Below the pieces are notes generated by a model. That model ran no database searches. It saw only the letters and a list, made by a program, of their open reading frames with translations, and was not told the DNA's origin. The position numbers and the translations under genes are program-made. Shown here one piece after another: positions 19,297 to 28,065 of a stretch of DNA of 64,000 bases. How positions within the stretch are numbered: the first letter of the stretch is position 1; each line of letters begins with the position of its first letter. This DNA is from Borrelia duttonii Ly. Lineage in GTDB: Bacteria; Spirochaetota; Spirochaetia; Borreliales; Borreliaceae. The stretch is taken from the NCBI RefSeq assembly GCF_000019685.1, contig NC_011247.1, forward strand, positions 62,001 to 126,000, in the 5' to 3' direction.

Positions 19297-19315
19297 TATC
19301 TATTTCAATTAATAC

Positions 19316-20122
19316 TTAAAGGGCCTTTAACAAACTTCTAAGATTTTGTACACGATCTTGCATGCCTTCAAAAACACTCAAAAGTACATTATCATTCCCA
19401 ACAAGTTTATTAAATGTATTTAAAACATATTCTTTATCTACAGACTTAGCTTTAAGACTATCCATATTTTCTACAAGATCATTAATAATAAATTCAAATG
19501 AATTTAAAAGCAGTTTTCTTATTTTCATAATACTCATTAAACGCTTATAAATAACAAAAACTAATTCTCGGTCTGTAGAATTCTTAAGTCTGTCTAAGCA
19601 AGCTCCATTAAAATCTTCATAAATCAATTGCAAAGTCAGATCTGATACTTTCTCTAAAAGCAATACAAAGTTGTTTGCAAGCATTGCTTCATTCGAACTA
19701 GAATCATCTAAATTTAACATCTTTAATATATCTATCAAGGAATATAAAAGTTTACGTTTATATTGCAAGGAAGCAATAACATTATCACGTGTAGCTATAC
19801 TATCTTTTAACAAAGACATTTTATGAAAAGGAAACTTAAAAACATCTATATTTTTAACTAGCCTCTTCAAATTTAATTTACGATTTCTATCATCCATTTT
19901 ATAATTTTCTAATATCAATAATATATCTGATATTCCAGAAAAACCTTTCTTAGACCCTGCACCATGAACAGATCCAAACAATTCATTCAAAGGAAAACCG
20001 CTCTTGCAATCAGAACTATATCTCCCTCCTCCTTCTGCAAGACCAGTCTTACCTGAATGATTACAAGATATCAAACCGACAGCAACAACAATATTAAAAA
20101 TATTAAATCCCATTTTTTGCAC
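19316..20122 (-). CDS. PFam54-like surface lipoprotein (GTG start)
   Basis: 268 residues. The start is GTG, with AAGGAG 8 nt upstream; the ATG three codons later is too far from that site. Leader MQKMGFNIFNIVVAVGLISC, lipid cysteine 20, then a Gly/Ser tether with a second cysteine ('SSDCKSG'). The domain has 'FKFPFHKMSLLKDS' and a degenerate core ('VIASLQYKRKLLYSL'). The following helices (NEAMLANNFVLLLEKVSDL) match the 9402-10291 locus. A divergent but intact member. Confidence 0.72.
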   Translation of the reverse strand: MQKMGFNIFNIVVAVGLISCNHSGKTGLAEGGGRYSSDCKSGFPLNELFGSVHGAGSKKGFSGISDILLILENYKMDDRNRKLNLKRLVKNIDVFKFPFHKMSLLKDSIATRDNVIASLQYKRKLLYSLIDILKMLNLDDSSSNEAMLANNFVLLLEKVSDLTLQLIYEDFNGACLDRLKNSTDRELVFVIYKRLMSIMKIRKLLLNSFEFIINDLVENMDSLKAKSVDKEYVLNTFNKLVGNDNVLLSVFEGMQDRVQNLRSLLKAL

Positions 20123-20310
20123 GCTATATCTCCTTTATTTAAAATAATTAAAAAAATCAATATTCTATTAACCAACCTTTTGAAATTTCAAGAATTATTG
20201 AAATTCGACAATTAGAAATTATAACACAACTATTATATTAATCAATATAATTATATAAATATGATTAAATTAATATTTAAAATTAAATATTATTAATATC
20301 AAAACTCAAT

Positions 20311-21030
20311 TTAAGCAAATTGACTAGATAATATTTCAATTTGCTTAGATATATTACTGATCAGATTAACTGATCGTTTAATATCTCTATTTTCATCAAA
20401 AATATCACTAAGTCTACTTAGTATATCTGGATCATTATTTATTTCTGATTGAATCTTTTTCATCGCTTTCATAATCTTTAAAATCACATCCTTTCTCATC
20501 CTCATCATATTATCTAAGAGTAATTCAATCTTAGAAACAATATTTATCCCCTTTTTGCTCCTTCCAAGTCTTACAAAAAATGCTTTATTTAAATACTCAT
20601 TTAATATTACTTTAACTGAATCTGTAGCATCCCTTAAGAGCGCCAACAAATAAATAGCAACAGCAGTATCCTCATTCTCAGCAGGAGGATCTTCTAATAG
20701 CAATTTACCAAATAACATTTCTAATATCTTAATAGTATCAAAATCATACCCAAGGCTTGCATAAATACTATCTTGTACATCTCCATTTTCACTATCAAAA
20801 GCTGCAGATACTTTAAAAAAAGGAATATTAAATTGATAAGCAGCCTTTTGAAACTTAATCTCTTTATCAGATAACGACATTTTATACTTAGCCACTTTTT
20901 CTGACAACTGACTATAGAGAGGCTCTCTCAAGACAACTTCAAACTTTGTTAAAGTCTCAACTTGTCCAAAATCCCCCGAATAGCAAGAAAGTATGCTAAA
21001 AAGCACACACAAAATAAAAACTATTCTCAT
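20311..21030 (-). CDS. PFam54/CspA-like surface lipoprotein
   Basis: 239 residues. Leader MRIVFILCVLFSILSC, lipid cysteine 16, AAAGGAG ribosome site. Short tether, then 'FNIPFFKVSAAFDSENGD', core 'IYASLGYDFDTIKIL' at about 90-104, and helices to 'KQIEILSSQFA'. It is among the closest to the subgroup consensus and, with its short tether, close to the minimal form of the family. Confidence 0.77.
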   Translation of the reverse strand: MRIVFILCVLFSILSCYSGDFGQVETLTKFEVVLREPLYSQLSEKVAKYKMSLSDKEIKFQKAAYQFNIPFFKVSAAFDSENGDVQDSIYASLGYDFDTIKILEMLFGKLLLEDPPAENEDTAVAIYLLALLRDATDSVKVILNEYLNKAFFVRLGRSKKGINIVSKIELLLDNMMRMRKDVILKIMKAMKKIQSEINNDPDILSRLSDIFDENRDIKRSVNLISNISKQIEILSSQFA

Positions 21031-21152
21031 AAATATTCTCCTTTCCCAAAATTCAAGTTATATGCATCAAACAAACAAAGAAATATTTAATAAAATACAC
21101 ATTACCCAATTCAAAACTGTATTTACACATACACTTATACCTTTTAATAACA

Positions 21153-21179
21153 ATTAAAGGACCATAAAGGTCCTTTAAT
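21153..21179 (-). terminator. terminator of the 21180-21965 gene
   Basis: An 11-bp perfect stem (ATTAAAGGACC / GGTCCTTTAAT), 5-nt loop, abutting the stop codon. Confidence 0.75.
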
Positions 21180-21965
21180 CTATAAATTTTTTACGACATC
21201 GTTAATATATGTTCCATTATTTAAAGAACGTTCAACTTCATTTTTATCAACAAAATTTTTCTCATTAATCTTATTCAATTGATCTAAAATTTCATCATTA
21301 TTGCCATTTAAATCAATCTCTAATATAACCTTATTGTTAGCAAACATTAGTTTTTCTTTTGAATCTAAAAATTCCCTTAAAGAAGAAGTAAATTTCTCAA
21401 CATCCTCTATTTTTGCAAGTTTATCTAAATTCTCATCACTAAAATTTTGCTTTACAAAATCACTCAAAAATCTTGCATCTGAATTTAGGTTATCTAATAA
21501 CAAATAAACAGATAGTAAATACTTTTTATCATCACCCTTATCATCTTTATCAGCATCTTTATCATTATTCTGAACAACATCTTCCTTAGGAACAACTTTT
21601 GCATCAAACTTCTTTACAATAGCATCTATATGTTTTAAAACATCAACATTATAACCCACTGCCTCATAAACATAATCTTCATTAAACTCATTTTCTATCT
21701 CTAAACCTTCAACTACTTTATTACAAAAATCAAATTTATGCCCAGATTTTTCAAAATTATCTTTTGCATCCTTAACTTTATCTTTATATTCTTGTAATAA
21801 AACCTTAAAATCACTTAAATTTTTACCATCCTCAACAAAACTAGCATCTTGAGGAATTAAAGTTTTCAAAGAAGCCTGTAGCTGACTTAAATCAACTTTA
21901 GAATCTAAATTACAAGACGTAACACCAAACAACAACACATAAAATATAAAATTACTTTTTCTCAT
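21180..21965 (-). CDS. PFam54-like surface lipoprotein with acidic insert
   Basis: 261 residues from the ATG preceded by AAAGGTG; an in-frame GTG four codons upstream is part of that ribosome site. Leader MRKSNFIFYVLLFGVTSC, lipid cysteine 18. The core is 'VYEAVGYNVDVLKHI'. Between core and next helix lies an Asp/Lys insert ('DKDADKDDKGDDKKY') not seen in the neighbours. The C-terminus 'NNGTYINDVVKNL' also differs. Placed in the family by leader, core, helix pattern and position. Confidence 0.7.
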   Translation of the reverse strand: MRKSNFIFYVLLFGVTSCNLDSKVDLSQLQASLKTLIPQDASFVEDGKNLSDFKVLLQEYKDKVKDAKDNFEKSGHKFDFCNKVVEGLEIENEFNEDYVYEAVGYNVDVLKHIDAIVKKFDAKVVPKEDVVQNNDKDADKDDKGDDKKYLLSVYLLLDNLNSDARFLSDFVKQNFSDENLDKLAKIEDVEKFTSSLREFLDSKEKLMFANNKVILEIDLNGNNDEILDQLNKINEKNFVDKNEVERSLNNGTYINDVVKNL

Positions 21966-22295
21966 ATAATTTCTCACCTTTTAAAAATTTCTCAAAATCC
22001 CTGAATCTCAAATAAGAATCATTATATTTTGATAATATATTTTATACAATAAAAATTACATTTTTGCAATATCTCTAAACAAAAAACTTGAAAAAAATTA
22101 GAATGTAAATTTTGGAAAAAATATGCCTAAAAAAATACCTAAAAGATACAAATTTTAGTATGCTTCTTCTAGGCATATATAAACTAAAGGAGAACAACAA
22201 AGTAAAGGACAAAGTACTTCAATCAAACACTAATGTGCTTGAAAGGACTTTATAAAACATCAAAGAGTTAGATTTTCTTAATAATCAAATTAAAA
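21966..22295. other. gap with long-range inverted repeats
   Basis: No gene seen. ATATGCCTA at 22121-22129 pairs with TAGGCATAT at 22170-22178, enclosing a shorter CTAAAA/TTTTAG pair. A second imperfect hairpin at about 22222-22254 (CAAGCAC / GTGTTTG on the minus strand) probably terminates the 22296-22984 locus. A plus-strand AAAGGAGAAC at about 22186-22195 has no start codon after it. Confidence 0.4.
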
Positions 22296-22984
22296 TCATC
22301 TAACTGCCCTTGAAATTCTTCTAGCCATTTCTTTTATAAAGCGAATATTTGCATTAATATTTCCATCACCAAGAATATCCCTTATCTGTATCACAATCAC
22401 TTGCTTTATACCAGCTGGATCTATTGCCAATATTCGTTCCTTAATCTTAAATACAAGTTCTCTCTCCTTAGTTATTGAATCTCGTAAAGCAACGGTAATT
22501 ACAGAAATAGAACTTGCACTCCTAGTGGTGCTAATTCTACTTAAATGTTCATCTCGCAGATGTACATTAATAATTTCATCAATTGGCTCTGCAATCTCTT
22601 TTAAAAGATATAATAAATCATAAATAAGTTTGTATCTGCATCCATCATATCAGAAGTGATATCAAACTTTTCACAAATCTTGACCAATCTTTCTAGAGAT
22701 GCAACATCATACTCAAAAGCAGCATAAACATTATTGCGAGAATCCGGAAGAGAAAAAACTGGAATAAATTTCTCAAAAGGAATATTAAATTCATAACCTA
22801 ATTTTTGAAAATCATCAAATAAACTAATAACTCTTTTTTTATATGTTAGTACAGTGTCTCTCAAAATTGCATAAGCCCTATCCCTTGACTCCATCTCTTT
22901 AATAAACACCATTGGATCACAAGCTAAGATAACAAAAATAAGGGACATAACACACATACTAAACATTAAAGCCATTCTTTTCAA
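22296..22984 (-). pseudogene. PFam54-like lipoprotein gene with a one-base frameshift
   Basis: TTG start with AAGGGGG 7 nt upstream. Leader MKRMALMFSMCVMSLIFVILAC (lipid cysteine 22), 'FNIPFEKFIPVFSLPDSRNN' and core 'VYAAFEYDVASLERL'. The first frame ends after 'DADTNLFMIYYIF'. The expected continuation ('KLIYDLLYLLKEIAEPIDEI' and on to 'EMARRISRAVR') lies in the -1 frame. The switch maps to an AAA run near 22629-22631; one more A gives a 229-residue protein of normal family length. The downstream half carries no further damage, so the break looks recent or is a sequencing error. Confidence 0.72.
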
Positions 22985-23319
22985 AAAAATCCCCCTTCCC
23001 CAAGATCAATTAAAATACAAACATTAATATTACTTAAAATATTATTCAATATTAATATCTATTATTATATAATAAAATTATATTGATAAATCAATTTAAT
23101 TTAAAAATATTATTAAAAAATAAAATATAATGCTATTATTTTTTAACATATTAATAAAACTTCAAAAAAGCAATATTTTAAAGAAATTTTTAATAACGAA
23201 AAAATAAAAAAATTACCAAACAAATTGAAAAAAATAAAATAAATTAAAAAATTTTAAAAAAAAATAAACAATTGTTTATATAAATTTATATAAACAATCA
23301 ATTATAATCATCAAAATAT
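22985..23319. other. junction gap between lipoprotein array and nrd cluster
   Basis: Almost pure A/T, no gene. It holds the promoter of the 22296-22984 locus at its left side and the nrd terminator (23271-23298) at its right side. Confidence 0.4.
23271..23298 (-). terminator. terminator of the thyX-nrdIEF cluster
   Basis: A perfect 28-bp palindrome (ATTGTTTATATAAA and its complement) about 20 nt past the nrdF stop. On the minus strand it is followed by a long T-rich run. It contains only four G/C bases. Confidence 0.65.
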
Positions 23320-24285
23320 TCACATAAAATCATCATCATGCAAAGGCTCAACACGCATAGGCTTTATATAACCATTACCTTTAGTAGAGAAAAAATCATG
23401 AGTTTTAGTATCAGTTCTAAGACCATTTAAAACTAAAGGATTAACATCAGTATCTTTAATATTAAATTTAGTATCAAAACCCAAATTCATCAATGCTTTA
23501 TCAGCATTATACCTCACAAAAACATCAACAGCAGATTCAAGCCCCACACAAGAATAAAGCTCTTTAGTATATTCTCTCTCAAGAGAATAAAGTTTTTCTA
23601 AAATTAATAACATTTCTTTATATGCAAGCTCTTGTTCTTTCATTGTCATTTTATCAAATTCTTCTTGAGCCAAAAGACCCACAAATACACCATGAACAGA
23701 TTCATCACGCAATATTAAATTAATAATCTCACCACTATTAACCATCTTACCTTGTCCTGCAAGATACAATGGATAAAAAAAGCCTGAATAAAATAAAAAT
23801 GTCTCAAGAAATACGGAAGTACACAATGCTTGATATAAACTCATTCTATCGTGTATGTTATTATATTTACCCAAAATCAATTCTAACTTTTCTTGATAAT
23901 TTCTATAAGTTTTAACCCAATCAAATATATAATCTATGCGATCGATATTAGAAAGACTTGAGAAAATGCTACTATAGCTCTTAGCATGCATATGCTCCAT
24001 AGCACCCATAAATCCAAGAATTGGCTTATAATCTAGATTATCTATAGCTAAAGCTATACGTGGCATACCAACAGAACCTTGTTCTGTGTCTAATAATGTA
24101 AGTCCACCTAAAACCTTCTCATAAACATCTCTCTCATCAACAGACAATGTATTCCAAACCAACTTATCATCAGAAATTGGAATCTCCTCATCTACCCAAA
24201 ATTGTCTTATATTTTGATCCCAAAACATCTTAGTATAGCCATTATTAAGCCTATTCCAATTGATGGCTTCTCTATTTTTTCTCAT
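23320..24285 (-). CDS. nrdF: ribonucleoside-diphosphate reductase class Ib, beta subunit
   Basis: 321 residues. Small subunit of ribonucleotide reductase: it holds the di-metal (Mn or Fe) tyrosyl radical that drives reduction of ribonucleotides by NrdE in the cytoplasm. Visible residues by family alignment: metal ligands Asp66 (LLDTEQ), Glu97 and His100 in 'MEHMHAKSYSSIF', radical Tyr104 in the same motif, a Glu near 161 (FLETFLF), Glu195 and His198 in 'RDESVHGVF'. The C-terminal tail 'LHDDDFM' fits the NrdE-binding peptide. GAGGAG precedes the ATG. It lies 44 nt after nrdE and ends the cluster. Known on relapsing-fever megaplasmids and absent from Lyme Borrelia. Confidence 0.95.
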   Translation of the reverse strand: MRKNREAINWNRLNNGYTKMFWDQNIRQFWVDEEIPISDDKLVWNTLSVDERDVYEKVLGGLTLLDTEQGSVGMPRIALAIDNLDYKPILGFMGAMEHMHAKSYSSIFSSLSNIDRIDYIFDWVKTYRNYQEKLELILGKYNNIHDRMSLYQALCTSVFLETFLFYSGFFYPLYLAGQGKMVNSGEIINLILRDESVHGVFVGLLAQEEFDKMTMKEQELAYKEMLLILEKLYSLEREYTKELYSCVGLESAVDVFVRYNADKALMNLGFDTKFNIKDTDVNPLVLNGLRTDTKTHDFFSTKGNGYIKPMRVEPLHDDDFM

Positions 24286-24329
24286 TAATAATACTCCTCA
24301 ACTTAAAGTACACTTAAAAAGTTAAACAT

Positions 24330-26399
24330 CTATATTGCACAAAGAATACACTCATCTACTGAGAGATTTTTATTACGTGTATAATACAAGCTTTTAAGCC
24401 CCTTATTCTTTGCATAAATATAAAGTTTTACAAGTTCTCTAGTACTAGTTTCATTTGTAACATAAAGCAAAGTACTAATTCCTTGATCAACATGTCTTTG
24501 TGCTTCACTTACAAGATCAATCAATTTTCTCATATCCATATAATATGCAGACTTAAAGAAAATAGCATTTTCTCTGCTAAGATATGGCATTGGATAATAA
24601 GTTGTAGAATTTCCATAAACTCTAGCCTCAACAGGCTCAACAATAGGCATAAGAGATGTTGTCGCATTCTGAATATAAGATATACTCTGAGTTGGAGCTA
24701 CAGCTAGTCTATAAGCATGGTAAAGTCCATATCGTTGAATATCTCCTTTCAGATTGTTCCAATCACTCTTAGAAGGAATTTGAAGACAGCTAAATATTTC
24801 CCTTACAACTTCACTTCTTGGAGAGAAATCTTCATTAAGATACATATTAAAATAATTACCATTATAATATTCACTCTGCTTAAAATCTTTAAAAACAGAA
24901 TTTCTCTCTTTTGCTATATTCATGCTGCTCTTTAGAGAATAAAAATTTAACAACATAAAAAATGTGCGAACAAAATCCAAAGCCTCATCACTCTCATAAG
25001 GAATTTTATTTTTAATTAAAAAACCATGCAAATTCATAACACCAAGACCAACAGCACGATAATCATCATTAGCTTTACGTACACTTGGAGCATTATTAAT
25101 ACAAGACTTGTCAACAACAGATGTCAAAGCTCTCATAGCCAAGTCAACAGTAAATTCAAAATCACTATTAATGACATTAACAATATTTAATGAACCCAAA
25201 ATACAACTAACATCATATCCAATAACATCGCCCTCACCATAATTGCCAATAACAGAAGGTGTTTGAATCTGAAAAATTTCTGTACAAAGATTAGACATCT
25301 TAACACGTCCAACTTCTTTTAATGGATGATTTAAATTACATGAAGTTTGATACATAATATAAGGGTATCCTGATTCAAACTGAAGCTTTGCAATACGAAC
25401 AAGCATATCTCTAGCCGATATTTCTTTTTTTATAATACGAGGATTACTTGCAAGTAAATCATAATCTTTATCAAAATCAATATCATTCATCATAAGCCCA
25501 GTCTCTTTATAAACTGAATATGGGGCTAATGCATAATAATTTTTATCTTGCTTTGCAAGTTCAAAAAATTTATCTGGAATTATTACTCCCAATGACAATG
25601 TCTGAACACGACTCTTCTCATCAGCATTAATCTTTTTTGTATCCAAAAAATCTTCTATATCATAATGAAAAATATTTAAATATACAGCACCAGCACCCTT
25701 TCTCTGCCCCATCTGATCTGCATAATTAAACCCATCTTCTAAAAGCTTCATAACGGGAATAACACCTTTTGCAACATTACAAATTCCCCGTATCTCTTCA
25801 CCCCTAGCTCTAATATTTGAAAGATTTAAAGCAACACCTCCACCAATTTTAGAAAGCTGCATAGCAGAAGAAATATTAAAAGTAATGCTATTTAATGAAT
25901 CACCCACCTCTAATAAAAAACAAGATACAAGTTCACCTCTAACATACTTACCAGCATTTAAAAAAGTGGGAGTTGCAGGCTGATATCGCTGCTTTATCAT
26001 ATCTAAAGCAAGTCTCAATGCAAAATCAAAACATCCATCAGCAAGAAACAAACTAACTGCAATAATTCTATCTTCATAAGACTCAAAATAAGTATCTTTT
26101 ACTTTAAGTGCATAATCCTTATAAAATTTTGAAGCACTCATATAAGACTTAAATTTAAATTCCTCTCCCTCAACAGCTTTATATATTTCAAGTATTTGAT
26201 CTTCAGAATATTTTTGATAAAAATCTTCATATAAATTGTTATCAATCAAATAATGCATTCTTTCATTTGGATTTTCAAATTTTAAAGATTTACTTTTAAT
26301 TTCTTCCAAAAAAACACTCAAAGCCTCAAGATCTTTCTCTAACCTATAAAACCCGTCTCTTAAAACCATCATCTCATTATTTAACTCTAAGTGTCTCAT
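24330..26399 (-). CDS. nrdE: ribonucleoside-diphosphate reductase class Ib, alpha subunit
   Basis: 689 residues from the ATG preceded by GGAAAGGA; it overlaps the end of nrdI by 23 nt, which indicates coupling. A frame open further upstream adds residues that only reflect overlap with nrdI. Catalytic subunit reducing NDPs to dNDPs. Active-site features: Cys160 in 'GELVSCFLLEV', the 'NLCTE' motif with Cys372 and Glu374, 'DVSCILGSLNIVN' with the partner cysteine near 399, and the C-terminal redox pair Cys684/Cys687 ('ECILCAI') that accepts electrons from a glutaredoxin-like donor. No nrdH is seen here, so the donor must be encoded elsewhere. Length is normal for class Ib. Confidence 0.95.
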   Translation of the reverse strand: MRHLELNNEMMVLRDGFYRLEKDLEALSVFLEEIKSKSLKFENPNERMHYLIDNNLYEDFYQKYSEDQILEIYKAVEGEEFKFKSYMSASKFYKDYALKVKDTYFESYEDRIIAVSLFLADGCFDFALRLALDMIKQRYQPATPTFLNAGKYVRGELVSCFLLEVGDSLNSITFNISSAMQLSKIGGGVALNLSNIRARGEEIRGICNVAKGVIPVMKLLEDGFNYADQMGQRKGAGAVYLNIFHYDIEDFLDTKKINADEKSRVQTLSLGVIIPDKFFELAKQDKNYYALAPYSVYKETGLMMNDIDFDKDYDLLASNPRIIKKEISARDMLVRIAKLQFESGYPYIMYQTSCNLNHPLKEVGRVKMSNLCTEIFQIQTPSVIGNYGEGDVIGYDVSCILGSLNIVNVINSDFEFTVDLAMRALTSVVDKSCINNAPSVRKANDDYRAVGLGVMNLHGFLIKNKIPYESDEALDFVRTFFMLLNFYSLKSSMNIAKERNSVFKDFKQSEYYNGNYFNMYLNEDFSPRSEVVREIFSCLQIPSKSDWNNLKGDIQRYGLYHAYRLAVAPTQSISYIQNATTSLMPIVEPVEARVYGNSTTYYPMPYLSRENAIFFKSAYYMDMRKLIDLVSEAQRHVDQGISTLLYVTNETSTRELVKLYIYAKNKGLKSLYYTRNKNLSVDECILCAI

Positions 26400-26742
26400 C
26401 ACTAATCCTTTCCATAAAATTCTTAACATCATGTGATGTTCCAGATAACTCAAATTTCAATATTTCAGGAACACCATATTTATCTTTTATTAAATTAACA
26501 GCATTGCAAAATGAATCACCCCAATTTTTATTTCCACTACCAGCAACACCAATCATCAATTTAAAATTATGCTCTAAAAATTTATCAACTTCAGATGGCA
26601 CTTTTCCAAATGCAATAGTATAAGTAAGCAAAACATAAGGTTCCTCAACAATCTCATCACCTGTAACAATACGAAAAATATTACCAAGTCCTGTCTTTGA
26701 GATAAAACGCCCTATGTTCCCTGTTTTTGAAGCATAAACCAC
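26377..26742 (-). CDS. nrdI: NrdI flavodoxin-like activator of NrdF
   Basis: 121 residues from a GTG. The flavodoxin phosphate-binding loop 'VYASKTGNIGRF' is at the N-terminus, and the loop 'GVAGSGNKNWGDSFC' is the NrdI flavin-binding signature. NrdI supplies the oxidant that assembles the Mn-tyrosyl radical of NrdF. The GTG is 11 nt from AGAGGTG. An ATT two codons upstream (26748) would be 5 nt from that site and would restore 'LVVYASKTGN', closer to the usual length of the first strand, so the true start is uncertain. It follows thyX by about 75 nt. Confidence 0.92.
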   Translation of the reverse strand: MVYASKTGNIGRFISKTGLGNIFRIVTGDEIVEEPYVLLTYTIAFGKVPSEVDKFLEHNFKLMIGVAGSGNKNWGDSFCNAVNLIKDKYGVPEILKFELSGTSHDVKNFMERISDETLRVK

Positions 26743-26817
26743 TAAAATATACTCACCTCTTTGTAAAGATTACAATATTGATAAAAAAATAATTCATAAA
26801 TATTATAACCAAATTAA

Positions 26818-27636
26818 CTATAAATTAAGTTTTTCTTTTAACCTATCTAAACTTTTTTGTGATAAATTAAGTTTTGTTAAATCTAATGCCTTTCTAATCT
26901 CACATACCTCTTCACTTGAAAGCATTACACCTTCTAAAATATGCTTTTTAAAACTACTAGTTGCTAATGGTACCACCAAATTAACAATATCCAATAAAAC
27001 ATTAGAATATTCTCTTATCTCTTTTTGTGCATGACCTGATGATCTTAGTTTAATGAAACGAAATAAATTATTAAGATCAATCTGCCAATACCATTCGGTA
27101 TATAAACTTAAAGGCAAAGTTATTCTTGCAAGCTCCCTGGAGACATCTTTTTTAATCATATCATCATAAATTTTATAAGCATTTTTATAACTCTCATCAA
27201 GACCATCTAAAAAAGATATAGCAACATCAATGTCAATCTCCTCATCCGATCTACCCTGTTTATTTATCAAACTTTGTGTCTTAATATCTTCTCTTAAAGG
27301 CACATAAAACTCTTCTCTCATAAGACTATAACGTCCTGAGACTTCATTAATTCTTGAAGTTCTATGTCTCATCCACTGTCTTGCAACAAATATTGGAGCC
27401 TTAACATGAAAAGTAAAAACCACTTGCTCAAAAGGACTTGTATGCTCATTCCTGATTAAATAGTCAATAAGAGCAGCACTATCTCTTTTTGCTTTAGAAT
27501 CTCTATAAGAAACTCTAGCAGAATTAACTATTCTCTCATCACTGCCCATATAATCAATAAGTCTCAAGAACCCTTTATCTAATACTTTATATTCTCTGTC
27601 CAATATTTCTTCTGCTGCATCTACATGATCATGCAT
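26818..27636 (-). CDS. thyX: flavin-dependent thymidylate synthase
   Basis: 272 residues. Makes dTMP from dUMP using FAD, NADPH and methylene-tetrahydrofolate. The ThyX signature 'RHRTSRINEVSGRYS' is at residues 90-104, with the flanking FAD/dUMP elements 'NEHTSPFEQVVFTFHV' (63-78) and a C-terminal 'IKLRSSGHAQKEIREY' helix. The ATG has AGGATGG 7 nt upstream. It is first in the cluster, so dTMP synthesis and ribonucleotide reduction are probably co-expressed. Lyme Borrelia lack it. The product would lower dependence on host thymidine. Confidence 0.95.
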   Translation of the reverse strand: MHDHVDAAEEILDREYKVLDKGFLRLIDYMGSDERIVNSARVSYRDSKAKRDSAALIDYLIRNEHTSPFEQVVFTFHVKAPIFVARQWMRHRTSRINEVSGRYSLMREEFYVPLREDIKTQSLINKQGRSDEEIDIDVAISFLDGLDESYKNAYKIYDDMIKKDVSRELARITLPLSLYTEWYWQIDLNNLFRFIKLRSSGHAQKEIREYSNVLLDIVNLVVPLATSSFKKHILEGVMLSSEEVCEIRKALDLTKLNLSQKSLDRLKEKLNL

Positions 27637-28065
27637 AAAACCATCCTACTTAATTAAAAATTTTTTTCAAAAAACAAATTATCGTCTGCGTATCAAAGCC
27701 ACAAAAACAAACATCAAAATATAAAAAAACTAATCAATGACTCTACAAACACCTTACGAATCACCCATCACACAATAAGTTTATCTTACCTTTAAATACC
27801 ACAATACACCCCAAACACCTTAACGATTTATAAAAAACTTAATCACTACAATCAAAGTAAAAATTAATAAATAAATGTTAACACAAAACTATTCAATATT
27901 AAACAAGCTATTTTGCCCAAAAATGCATATTTAATTTATACACAATTAAGACAAGAATAAACTTGAAAATAATAACATATAAAATATAAATTAAATTTAA
28001 AAATAATAAAATTGCTATAAAAACATATTTTTATGATACAATGCAACTTTTGGGAGGATTAAAAA
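27637..28065. other. divergent promoter region between thyX and a lipoprotein gene
   Basis: No gene seen. It must hold promoters for both directions. For the plus-strand gene, TTGCTA (28012-28017) and TACAAT (28037-28042) with a 19-nt spacer is the best candidate. I could not choose a thyX promoter. Confidence 0.4.
28012..28042 (+). promoter_or_regulatory. candidate promoter of the 28066 lipoprotein gene
   Basis: TTGCTA and TACAAT boxes spaced 19 nt; the overlapping TATGAT is spaced only 14 nt from the -35 box. The predicted transcript would start close to the GGGAGG ribosome site at 28052-28057, leaving a very short leader. Confidence 0.3.

Larger units (their letters stand above)
18220..19315. 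other. long gap with decayed gene relic(s)
   Basis: No intact gene. A relic at about 18453-18903 is listed separately. A second AAAGGAG site on the minus strand near 19185-19191 is followed by 'ATAG' and leader-like A/T-rich sequence without an open frame. A 14-bp inverted repeat is at 18320-18349 and the terminator of the next gene at 19268-19296. This is the longest gene-free stretch in the array. Confidence 0.45.

Noticed and set aside
23271-23298. 28-bp palindrome as a replication origin or telomere-resolution site
   Set aside because: It sits directly after the nrdF stop codon with a T run on the transcript side, so a terminator explains it; no replication gene is near.
26400-26453. nrdE start 18 codons further upstream
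   Set aside because: The extra residues do not fit NrdE N-termini and lie within nrdI; the ATG at 26399 has its own ribosome site.
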